DNA of 35,793 bases, from contig CAMBUJ010000014.1 of assembly GCA_945871005.1 (NCBI GenBank), forward strand, positions 1 to 35,793. The letters run 5' to 3'. This document shows positions 7,408-16,200 of this stretch, in pieces (position 1 is the first letter of the stretch; every line of letters begins with the position of its first letter). Origin of the DNA: Opitutus sp. GAS368 (GTDB lineage Bacteria > Verrucomicrobiota > Verrucomicrobiia > Opitutales > Opitutaceae). Position numbers and translations under genes: made by a program. The notes beneath the pieces are model-generated. The model was not told where the DNA came from. It ran no database searches and was given only the letters and a program-made list of their open reading frames with translations.

Positions 7408-10341
7408 ATGCACGACCACCCCGAATCCCTCCGCCCGCGCCCCTTGTCCGCCTCCGCCGCTGCCGAGCCACCCATTGCTGGCACGCCGTTCGACTTCACC
7501 CCCCTGGCTGGTGCGGTTTTTCTGCGTTGGCGGCAACTGCTGGTGGCCGGCCTGCTTTGCGGGCTAACCGCGGGGCTCGCGGCGTGGGCGTTTTTCCGCC
7601 CCAGCTACGCCGCTGCCGTGCAGCTGAGTCGTTACGAGTCGCCGCTTTCAACCGATGACTACCACCCCCAGACCTATGATACCGGGATGCTTTTGGGGTT
7701 AATCTCGGCCCCCGACACCTTGCAAAAGTCTCGGGCCAGCGCCGCCCCGTCACTCGCGGGCGGCCCGCTGCCCGGTCGACTCGTTCTTACCATGGACCGG
7801 AATAGCACCTTGATCACGGTAACGGCCTCCAGCCCGACCCCGGCCGAAGCGGTGACCCTGGCCAACCTCATCGGCGAGCAGTCCGTCAAATTCACGCAAA
7901 CGCTCCAGCAAAGCGAGGCCCAGGAGGCGACCGCGCAGCTCGAACGGCAACTGGCGGACAACGAGGCAGACCGAATTCAGATTCGCCAGCGGCTTGCGTT
8001 GATTGAAAACCAGCGGGCGCAGGCCGAATTGGCGCCCATGCCCTCGCAAGCCAGTGCCGATAACCCGGCCGTCCAGCCCCTGCCCCAGCCGCGGATCACC
8101 CGCCTGTACGACCGGGTGCAGGCGGCGCGCGACCAACTCGATGAGCTCCAAACGCGCTTCACCGAAGCCCATCCGCTGGTCCGAGAACAAAAGATCCGCC
8201 TAGCGGGGCTAACCGCCCAGTTGCCCAACGCCTCGCCTACGCTAACCAACCCAGGCTCGACCGAGTCCACCGCCCTCACTGGGGCGCTGCGCGCGGGCGC
8301 CACCTCCGCCCAACTCAGTTCGGGCTACGAGGCGTTGGCGATGACCCTCGGGGTGCTGGAGAATCGGCACACCGCGCTGGTTAATCGCCAGCGCTCCATT
8401 CACCCCTTCCTGCAAACGCCCCCAGGTTCCCTTCGCCTGCTTGCTCCCGCCAACCTGGGCAACGTGACCCCAAATCACTCGGCCCCCTTGATCGCAGCCC
8501 TTTCTCTGCTTGGTGGGCTCGTCGGCGTCATCGCCCTGGGGTGCTTCATTGCCCTGCGCGAACTCCTCGACGACCGCATCAAGACCGGCACCGATTTGGC
8601 CCGGATCACCGGCCTGCCACTGTTGGGCACGGTGACCGATCTCGACGAGCTGACGCCGGCGGACAAAGCCCATTGGGCGCTGCGCAGTTGGACTGCGCTG
8701 CGTGGCCAACTCAGCATTACCCCGGGGCAAGGGGTGGTGTGCGGGTTCACCTCGGCCAGCGGAGGCGAAGGACGCTCCACCTGGATCGAACTGCTGGCCG
8801 GTTCAGCCCGGCAGTGCGGACTCAATGTGCTGATTGTTTCGGCCGACACGGCGACGGGGATCGTCACCGAAATCAACACCCCAGCGAAAACGGGGGGAAG
8901 TCTGGCCGGGCCGAGTTGGGGTTCGCCGGAATACACCGCCATGGTCGTGGCCAACCCAGCTCGGTTGGTGGAATCGGGAAGCCTGGCCCAGGGTTGGCCG
9001 GCTGACAGCCTCCCCTTGCCGCGCGAATGGATCTGGGACTTGGAGCGGCGCAACCAGTGGCAACGCGCCCTGCACACCTGGCGCAACGAGGACAACCTGG
9101 TTGTATTCGTGGACCTACCTGCGATGACCTCGCCGGAAACCCTGCTGTTGGTCGAAAAAATGCCCAATCTGGTCTGGCTCGCCGAAAGCCACAAAAGCGA
9201 GGCCGGCGAAACCATCGAGCATCTTGAAAACCTGCGCCACGCCCGCTGCCACCTGGTCGGGACGGTTCTCAACCGCACCCCCACTGCCGCACGCAAACCC
9301 CGGTTTGCCCGCTGGGTTGGTCGTCGATCGCTCCTGCTCGCAACCGCCTTCGGTCTGGCTGGGGCGCCAGCTTCAGCGCAACCGTCGGCATCGGGCGAGC
9401 CCGCCGGCTTAAAACCGGTGCCCCAGACTGCCGCCTTCGCCGTGCTCGACACCACTCCCCGAGCCCCCTGGCAACAGCGCTTCACCCTCGGGCCGGGTGA
9501 CCAGCTCCAAGTTAATGTGTTCGGACAGGCTGAACCCACCGCCACCTCCCTGCTGATCGGGCCCGACGGCCGAGTCAGTTACCTCGAGGCCCAAAACCTC
9601 ATGGCCGCCGGTTTAACCGTGGACGAACTCCGCTCGGAGTTAAACCGTGAGCTCGGCAAATTCCGCAACAGCCCTGAAATTGTTGTCCGTCCCGCCGCTT
9701 ATCGCAGCAAACGCTACTACGTACTCGGGGCGGTGGTAAAAAAGGGCGCCTTTCCCCTGAACCGCCCGCTCACGATCATCGAAGCAGTTGCCCAGGCCCA
9801 GGGGCTGGAAACGCGAGTGATTGACCGCAGTCTCGTCATGCAGGCCGACTTGCCGAACAGTTTCATCTCCCGTCAGGGCCGACACCTTCCAGTCGATTTC
9901 AAGAAGCTCTTCACTGAGGGCGATCTGAGCCAAAACGTCGGGATCGAGCCCGACGATTACCTTTACTTTCCGTCCTCCGAGCGGGTGCAAATTTACGTGC
10001 TGGGCGAAGTGCGTTTCCCCGGCGGCTTAATCTCCGCAGGGCGCACCGGCACGTTGGAAGCCATCGCCATTCGCGGGGGGTTCTCGGAGCGGGCCTGGCC
10101 CAAACGCCTGTTGGTCATCCGAGGCTCCCTCAAAAGTCCGCAAACTTTTATCGTCAACGCCAACGACATCCTTGCCGCCAAAAGCCCCGACTTCCAACTG
10201 CAACCCAAGGACATCGTTTATGTCGGCAGTCGCCCCTGGTATAAGGCCGAAGAGCTGCTCGACCTCGCCGCGACCGCCTTCGTCCAATCGGCCGTGGTCA
10301 CCAAGACCGGCCTGAGTGTCACCCCGATTGGAACCCGGTAA
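7408..10341 (+). CDS. Fusion: Wzz-type co-polymerase + degenerate BY-kinase-like domain + OPX (Wza-like) exporter
   Basis: A single 977-residue frame. Residues 44-62 are TM1, 65-355 a periplasmic Wzz-like region with coiled coil (about 165-205 and 230-270), and 359-383 TM2. Residues about 425-625 are a cytosolic P-loop domain like the kinase part of bacterial tyrosine autokinases. Its Walker A is 'SASGGEGRST', with Arg where Lys is expected. A Walker A'-like 'IVSADTATG' and B-like 'VVFVDLPAM' follow, and no tyrosine cluster is seen. Residues 631-657 look like a signal peptide: basic 'PRFARWVGRR', hydrophobic 'SLLLATAFGLAGA', then 'ASA' before Q658. Residues about 690-977 are an OPX protein ('FTLGPGDQLQVNVFG', poly-export plus two SLBB-like units). 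The nearest upstream in-frame Met to the signal-like segment is M585, so a separate ATG-started OPX is not evident. It probably controls chain length and export of a surface polysaccharide. Confidence 0.88.
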   Translation: MHDHPESLRPRPLSASAAAEPPIAGTPFDFTPLAGAVFLRWRQLLVAGLLCGLTAGLAAWAFFRPSYAAAVQLSRYESPLSTDDYHPQTYDTGMLLGLISAPDTLQKSRASAAPSLAGGPLPGRLVLTMDRNSTLITVTASSPTPAEAVTLANLIGEQSVKFTQTLQQSEAQEATAQLERQLADNEADRIQIRQRLALIENQRAQAELAPMPSQASADNPAVQPLPQPRITRLYDRVQAARDQLDELQTRFTEAHPLVREQKIRLAGLTAQLPNASPTLTNPGSTESTALTGALRAGATSAQLSSGYEALAMTLGVLENRHTALVNRQRSIHPFLQTPPGSLRLLAPANLGNVTPNHSAPLIAALSLLGGLVGVIALGCFIALRELLDDRIKTGTDLARITGLPLLGTVTDLDELTPADKAHWALRSWTALRGQLSITPGQGVVCGFTSASGGEGRSTWIELLAGSARQCGLNVLIVSADTATGIVTEINTPAKTGGSLAGPSWGSPEYTAMVVANPARLVESGSLAQGWPADSLPLPREWIWDLERRNQWQRALHTWRNEDNLVVFVDLPAMTSPETLLLVEKMPNLVWLAESHKSEAGETIEHLENLRHARCHLVGTVLNRTPTAARKPRFARWVGRRSLLLATAFGLAGAPASAQPSASGEPAGLKPVPQTAAFAVLDTTPRAPWQQRFTLGPGDQLQVNVFGQAEPTATSLLIGPDGRVSYLEAQNLMAAGLTVDELRSELNRELGKFRNSPEIVVRPAAYRSKRYYVLGAVVKKGAFPLNRPLTIIEAVAQAQGLETRVIDRSLVMQADLPNSFISRQGRHLPVDFKKLFTEGDLSQNVGIEPDDYLYFPSSERVQIYVLGEVRFPGGLISAGRTGTLEAIAIRGGFSERAWPKRLLVIRGSLKSPQTFIVNANDILAAKSPDFQLQPKDIVYVGSRPWYKAEELLDLAATAFVQSAVVTKTGLSVTPIGTR

Positions 10342-10528
10342 CCCAAATATCCCGCTCCGCTGCCTCCGCCTTGGTCGGTCTTCAGGGTGGGCCGGCCCAT
10401 CGGCAGGCTTGAGTCGTTCAGGGGGGCGGTGCCGCAACCGCGTTAGGCCCCGGCTCCCTGCGTCAACCGCCCCTTCTTAGCCGACCCTCACGTTCCCACG
10501 CCAACGGCAAAGCCCGTCCACGATAATC

Positions 10529-11722
10529 ATGAAACCACTCTGCCTCTCTGTGTCATCCAATTGCCGGCCCAATCTAGGCCTCCTTTCGCCAAGCCCGACT
10601 AGGGCAGCGGGCGTCCGCTTACCCCGGTGGCTCCGCTTGCTGCGAGACGCCGCGCAAATCGGGTCTGGGCGCGGTGGCACCGGCTTGCTCCTGCTACTGG
10701 TTCTGGCGGGCTGCGCCAGCCCTCCCAAGCCCAGACCGGCCCCGGTCAGCGCGAACCTCGTCAGTGCCCCCGCCTCACCCCGCCTGGACGCGCAACTTCT
10801 CCAAATCCCTCCGGATGCCTTCACACTCGGCCCGGGCGATCGGCTGGAGATCGAATTTATCGGCGACACCACCAGCCGCAGCAGTTGCGAGGTCGGACCC
10901 GACGGAAAGATCTATTTTAATCTCCTCCCCGGAATTGATGTGTGGGGCCTCACTTTGGCGCAGACGAAAAGCCTGATCACGACCCGATCCACCCAGTTCA
11001 TGAGGGAAACGCCCAATGTCGCCATCAACCTACTCGAAGTGGCCAGCAAGCGGGTCTGGGTGCTCGGCAGTGTCAACCAACCTGGGATCTACCCGATGTT
11101 CGGACCGACGACCTTGCTGGCGGCCTTAGCCGAAGCAGGAGGGCCGACCACCGCCGAGGAGGGCAATAACCCCATGGCCTCGCGCAGTGTGTCGGCCGAT
11201 CTGCGCCGCAGTTTTGTGCTTCGGCGCGGCGAAATCTTGCCCGTGGATTTGGAGCGCTTGGTCCTCCATGGCGATGTTTCCCAAAATATCTACCTGCGTC
11301 CAGGGGACTTCGTCTACTTGCCCGCAGCGACGGCGCAGACCGTGCATGTGCTGGGAGCGGTCGGTCTACCTGGGGCGGTCTATTCGGGTGATGGCATCAC
11401 GCTGATCCAGACCATTGCCAGCGCCGGCGGGACCATCAAGGACGCCTATTCGAGCCACGTCGCCATCGTCCGCGGCTCACTCACGCAGCCGACCATTTCC
11501 ATTGTGGACTACAAAGCCATGCTCAAGGGCACCGCTCCGGACGTGGTGCTGGAACCCCACGACATCGTCTACATTCCCTACACCCCCTACCGGACACTCG
11601 GGCGCTACATGGACCTGATCCTGCGCACCTTTGTCCAGACGGTGGGCGTGAACGAAGGCGCGCATGCGGTTGATTCCAATGCCGGCTCGGTCGGCGTCAA
11701 CGTCCAGGTCAATCCACGCTAG
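10529..11722 (+). CDS. OPX/Wza-like polysaccharide export lipoprotein
   Basis: An outer-membrane channel protein for polysaccharide export. 'GLLLLLVLAGC' with Cys62 is a lipobox, so the mature protein is a lipoprotein. Residues about 98-170 form the poly-export domain ('FTLGPGDRLEIEFIG', 'VGPDGKIYFNLL'), followed by two SLBB-like units ('VWVLGSVNQPGIYPMF', 'VHVLGAVGLPGAVYSG') and a C-terminal amphipathic helix ('MDLILRTFVQTVGV'). It is a clear paralogue of the C-terminal third of the preceding fusion (compare 'GDVSQNIYLRPGDFVYLP' with 'GDLSQNVGIEPDDYLYFP'). The 50-residue stretch before the hydrophobic core is long for a lipoprotein signal, so the true start may be an internal TTG (for example near 10637). 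The gap to the previous gene is 187 bp. Confidence 0.92.
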   Translation: MKPLCLSVSSNCRPNLGLLSPSPTRAAGVRLPRWLRLLRDAAQIGSGRGGTGLLLLLVLAGCASPPKPRPAPVSANLVSAPASPRLDAQLLQIPPDAFTLGPGDRLEIEFIGDTTSRSSCEVGPDGKIYFNLLPGIDVWGLTLAQTKSLITTRSTQFMRETPNVAINLLEVASKRVWVLGSVNQPGIYPMFGPTTLLAALAEAGGPTTAEEGNNPMASRSVSADLRRSFVLRRGEILPVDLERLVLHGDVSQNIYLRPGDFVYLPAATAQTVHVLGAVGLPGAVYSGDGITLIQTIASAGGTIKDAYSSHVAIVRGSLTQPTISIVDYKAMLKGTAPDVVLEPHDIVYIPYTPYRTLGRYMDLILRTFVQTVGVNEGAHAVDSNAGSVGVNVQVNPR

Positions 11723-11757
11723 TCGGCCAACAGCCCACTAGCCGATAGGTAAGAACC

Positions 11758-11810
11758 TGCTTGCAGGCGAAAACGGTCCACCGGGCCGCGCGAGCCACCG
11801 CCTGCAAGCA
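11758..11810. repeat. 12-bp perfect inverted repeat downstream of the OPX gene
   Basis: Arms 11758-11769 (tgcttgcaggcg) and 11799-11810 (cgcctgcaagca) are exact reverse complements with a 29-bp G+C-rich loop. It starts 36 bases after the OPX stop and ends 69 bases before the acyltransferase start. No T-tract follows, so it could be an mRNA-stabilising stem, a processing site or an operator rather than an intrinsic terminator. Confidence 0.65.
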
Positions 11811-11879
11811 CGGTCTTCGCTTAAAGTGTCGCGCCCTTAAGGCCTCCCGCTCAACCGCCAGCCCAATCCCGACCGGCCC

Positions 11880-13010
11880 ATGAACACTCCATCCCTCTAC
11901 CTCGACGAAGGAAAAATGCCCGCCCGGCCGGGTGCGGTGCCCAGTCTTGATGGACTGCGGGCGGTCAGCATTGGCCTGGTACTCTTGGCCCATTTTGTGA
12001 GCAACAAGTTCCCCGGCGGACTCGGGGTGTATATTTTTTTCCTGATCAGCGGATTCCTCATCACCCGACTTCTGTTCGTTGAACTCAAAACCACCGGACG
12101 TATTTCCCTGCCGCTGTTTTATGCGCGCCGAATCCTTCGGCTCTACCCGGTCATCATCCTGTTCACACTGCTCGTCCTCGGATTGGCGATCATCACGGGG
12201 CGCCCGTACAACCTGATCGAACCCGCCTCGGCGCTCGGGTATTTTGCCAACTATTGGTACGCGTATCTCGAAAGCCATAACATCGCCCCACAGCTGCCGT
12301 TCGCGATGTTCTGGTCACTCTCGATCGAGGAGCATTTCTACATCCTGTTCCCCCTCAGTTTTCTGCTTCTGCACGGGCGACCGGAACGATTACTCCAAGT
12401 GCTCGCAGGGCTTTCGGTGACCTGTCTCGGCCTGCGCTTGTTGGGCGCGTGGTGGCAGCCAGAAGACTTGGGGTCCATGCGTTTTTACGCCGAGACCCAG
12501 TACCGCCTCGATTCAATCGGCTACGGGGTGATGCTCGCGATTGCCTGCGAAACCGCGCGAGGGAGGCGGTTATTGCTGGAGTTGGCGCGGCCGGCCTGGG
12601 TGGCGGGCGCGCTCACGGTCATTTTCGCCTGTCTGCTCATCCGTGACCCCTGGTTTCGCGAAACGCTCCGCTACACCCTGCTTGGCGGGGCGATCAGCGT
12701 GGTCCTCGCTGCGGTTTTATTTGGCCCGGGCTACAACCGAGTTCATCGCCTGCTCAACACCGCCGGGCTGCGGTGGGTGGGGAGGCTGAGTTACTCACTC
12801 TATGTGTGGCATGCCGGGGTCGCCTTTTTCCTGCCCTCGGAGAACTGGCCTATTTGGCAACATGCAACGCTTGGCCTAGGGCTGAGTTTCCTTATCGCCG
12901 CGGTGTCCTACTACGCGGTGGAGCAACCCTGCCTTTCCTTTCGCAAACACTTCCGCACGCCCCACCCGATCGAGCCCGCCCCGGGGTTCGCCCCAGGCGT
13001 TTCAATTTAG
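11880..13010 (+). CDS. Acyltransferase-3 family membrane O-acyltransferase
   Basis: A polytopic inner-membrane enzyme (about ten hydrophobic segments) of the acyltransferase-3/OafA family, which transfers acetyl or other acyl groups to surface sugars. Diagnostic features are 'SLDGLRAVSIGLVLLAHF' near the N-terminus with H38, 'FYARRILRLYP', 'FWSLSIEEHFYILFPL' and the late 'LSYSLYVWHAGVAFFLP'. The 376-residue length matches the core domain without an SGNH extension. Its position after the two exporter genes suggests it decorates the polysaccharide they export; the acyl donor and acceptor cannot be read from sequence. Confidence 0.93.
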   Translation: MNTPSLYLDEGKMPARPGAVPSLDGLRAVSIGLVLLAHFVSNKFPGGLGVYIFFLISGFLITRLLFVELKTTGRISLPLFYARRILRLYPVIILFTLLVLGLAIITGRPYNLIEPASALGYFANYWYAYLESHNIAPQLPFAMFWSLSIEEHFYILFPLSFLLLHGRPERLLQVLAGLSVTCLGLRLLGAWWQPEDLGSMRFYAETQYRLDSIGYGVMLAIACETARGRRLLLELARPAWVAGALTVIFACLLIRDPWFRETLRYTLLGGAISVVLAAVLFGPGYNRVHRLLNTAGLRWVGRLSYSLYVWHAGVAFFLPSENWPIWQHATLGLGLSFLIAAVSYYAVEQPCLSFRKHFRTPHPIEPAPGFAPGVSI

Positions 13011-13234
13011 TCCGCAGTAGTTTCGTCGCCCACATCAAGCCGCCGGGGCCAGCCCATTTCAAATGGAGCTCGAGCCTAAAACAGTAGCGCCGACTTCCAG
13101 TCTGCTCCCGCGCCAAAGGCAGCCAGGACGCCGGCCCGACTGCCCCCCCCTGGGGCGGCTGTCGGAGAAACACTGACGCAGGAATCGGAAGCCCCCCGAC
13201 AGTCGGCAATTGGGAAACCCGCTATGGTCGGGGG
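13011..13234 (+). promoter_or_regulatory. Intergenic region upstream of the GH9 gene
   Basis: A 224-bp gap. It contains ccattt-c-aaatgg (about 13057-13069) and an imperfect G+C-rich hairpin around 13136-13168 (ccgac...gcccc / ggggc...gtcgg). The latter could end the acyltransferase transcript. A promoter for the GH9 gene is expected but none is obvious. Confidence 0.3.
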
Positions 13235-16200
13235 ATGAATCCCTTCATACGCCTCCCGAGGTTGCTCGCCCTAGCCGCCTCTTTTGTCCTCTCAGTTGGT
13301 TTCGCCGCCAGCGCCACCGCCCAACCCACCGTTAACGTCGTAGCCACCGATGCGTTCGCCACCATCGGGACCACCGATTACGCGACGCTTTCCTTCACTC
13401 GCACCGGGTCCACCGCTTCAGCGTTAACCGTCAACTACGCCCTCGGCGGAACGGCGATCAAATGGAATGACTACTGCCGCATCCAGGGCGACATGCCCGT
13501 GGCGGTGACGATCCCGGCCGGAGCCGCGTCCACCACCATGACGATTGTCGCCCGGGCCAATACGACCGGGGCCAATCCGGCAACGGCCACCTTCACCCTT
13601 TCGGCCAGTTCCAGCTACCGGATTGGCGCCCAAAAAACCGCCCTCCTCACGCTACTGGCAACCAGTTCACCTCCACCGACCCTTCCCGTGGTCACGCTCA
13701 GCGCGACTGACGCCACTGCGGTGATCGGCACCACCGACACCGGAAAGATTACCGTCACCCGAACCGGCGCCACCACGGCGGCGCTAACCGTCAACTATGT
13801 ACTCAGCGGCACGGCCGTCCCCGTAACGGACTACCGCCTGCCCGGCGGGACCATGCCGGTCTCGGTCACCCTCCCTGTTGGCGCCAGCTCGACCACCCTG
13901 ACGATCCAAGCGGTCGCCAACAGCACCAACGCCAACCCGGAAACGGCCCGTTTCACCCTCGCTGCGAATTCCGCTTACACCCTCGGCACCGCCACCGCGG
14001 CCACAATCACGATCACCGCGGTTGCCTCCACCCCGCCGCCTCCCACCGGTCTGCCGGTCGTCACCGTGACCGCGACCGACGCCATCGCAGTGATCGGCAC
14101 GACCGATTACGCGGTACTCACCTTCGCGCGCACCGGAGCCACCACGAATGCGTTGACGGTTAACTACGCCCTCGGCGGCACCGCCATTAAATGGAACGAC
14201 TACTGCCGCATCCAAGGCGACATGCCCGTGGCCGTGACGATCCCCGCCGGGGCCGCCACCACCACCATGACCCTGATCGCGCGCGCCAACACCACCAACG
14301 CGAACCCGGAAACGGCCACCTTCACTCTGTCGGCCAATTCCGCCTACTCCGTGGGCACCCCGGCCACCGCGACCATCACCCTGCTCGCCACCGCCCCAGC
14401 CCCGACGCCCACCCCCACGCCGACTCCGCCCACGGTGACGGTCGTCGCCTCGGATGCCTCCGCCGCCATCGGCAGCGTGGACACCGCCGCATTCACCTTC
14501 ACCCGCACCGGCGCCACCACCAGTGCGTTAACGGTTAACTATACCCTCGGCGGCACCGCCGTGGCGTTGACCGATTACCGTCTCGTCTCCGGCACCATGC
14601 CGGTCTCCGTGACGATTCCCGCCGGCGCCGCCTCGGCCACCCTGACGATCCAGGCCCTCGCCAACAGCACCAACGCCAACCCGGAAACGATCGTCCTCTC
14701 CCTCGCCGCCAACGCCGCCTACACCCTAGGCAGCGCCAGCAGCGCCACTGCGACCATCGCCCAGGTAACACCCCCTCCGACGCCCGCCCCGACTCCGCCC
14801 ACGGTGACGGTCGTCGCCTCGGATGCCTCCGCCGCCATCGGCAGCGTGGACACCGCCGCGTTCACCTTCACCCGCACCGGGGACACCACCACCGCGTTGA
14901 CGGTTAACTACACCCTCGGCGGCACCGCCGTGGCGTTGACCGATTACCGTCTCGTCTCCGGCACCATGCCGGTCTCGGTGACGATCCCCGCTGGCGCCGC
15001 CTCGGCCACCCTGACGATTCAGGCCCTGGCCAACAGCACCAACGCCAACCCGGAAACGATCGTACTCACCCTCGCGGCCAACGCCGAATACACCTTGGGC
15101 AGCGCCAGCAGCGCCACCGCCACCATCGCCCAGGTGACCCCAACCCCGACTCCGACGCCCACCCCGACCCCGACGCCGGTGCCGCCCCCCGTCGTGCTAA
15201 ACGAATTGGATTACACCGGTCTGATCATGCCCAAGGTGGGGGACAACGCCCTGCGTGTACTCGCCCCCTCCTGGCTCGAGTTGCGCAAACTCACCTCCAA
15301 GGCGCCCGACCCGGCCACCGTCACGACTTGGAATTTCGTTAACTCCTCCGGCGTGCTCTCCGCCCCCGCAACCTCGCAGTTCACGGTCACCGTCGACGGC
15401 AAAACCGTTTCAGTCCTGTCCGTGGGCTTTAAGCGCCGCGCCTTCTCCGCCGACCTGGATGTGCGCGACCTGCGCATCGACAACGCGCTCTACCTCCAGC
15501 TGGCCTCGCCGGTCGCCGAAGGCCAGACCGTCGTCGTCACCAACCCCAGCGCCCAGCTCTGGCCCGCCACCGATAAATACTCGGTGACCACCGATCCGCT
15601 GCGCTACAGTCCGGCGATCCACGTTAATCAGGAGGGTTACGTACCTACCCTCCCCAAGAAAGCCATGGTGGGTTACTACCTGGGCAACCTTGGCGAGCTG
15701 CCGGCCACCGGCTTGACGAGTTTCACCATAAAAAACGCCACGACTGGGGCGACCGCCTACCAAGGCACGCTGACCGCCCGCCGCGATGTCGGTTACACCT
15801 ATTCGCCGCTGCCCTATCAGAATGTGCTGCAAGCCGATTTCAGCGCGCTGACCACGCCCGGCGAATATTACCTACTGGTACCCGGCCTCGGTGCCTCGCT
15901 GCCGTTCCTCATCGATGACGGCATCGCCATGAACTGGCTGCGCACCTACTCGCTCGGTCTTTATCATCAACGCTGCGGCAAATCCAACGCCCTGCCCTTC
16001 ACCCGCTTCACCCACGAGGCCTGTCACGTGGCCAAAGCCGAAGTGCCTTCGCCGCAGTCCTCCTACGCCTTCACCTGGACGACGATCGCCTCGAAGAGCG
16101 CGCCCAGTGCCCACCAAACCGCCCCTCAGCTCGCCAGCGAAGCCTCCCAGCTCTACCCCTTCGTCAACAAGGGCACGATCGACGTCTCAGGCGGTCACCA

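Noticed and set aside
8725-9290. Active bacterial tyrosine kinase
   Set aside because: Walker A lysine is replaced and no tyrosine cluster follows, so I call it kinase-like only.
8475-9545. 356-codon reverse-strand open frame
   Set aside because: It is antisense to the fusion protein, with Arg/Ser/Pro-rich shadow composition and no motif.
13320-15192. CRISPR-like or intergenic repeat array
   Set aside because: The repeats are in-frame protein modules of about 350-370 bp and Pro/Thr linkers, not short repeats with unique spacers.
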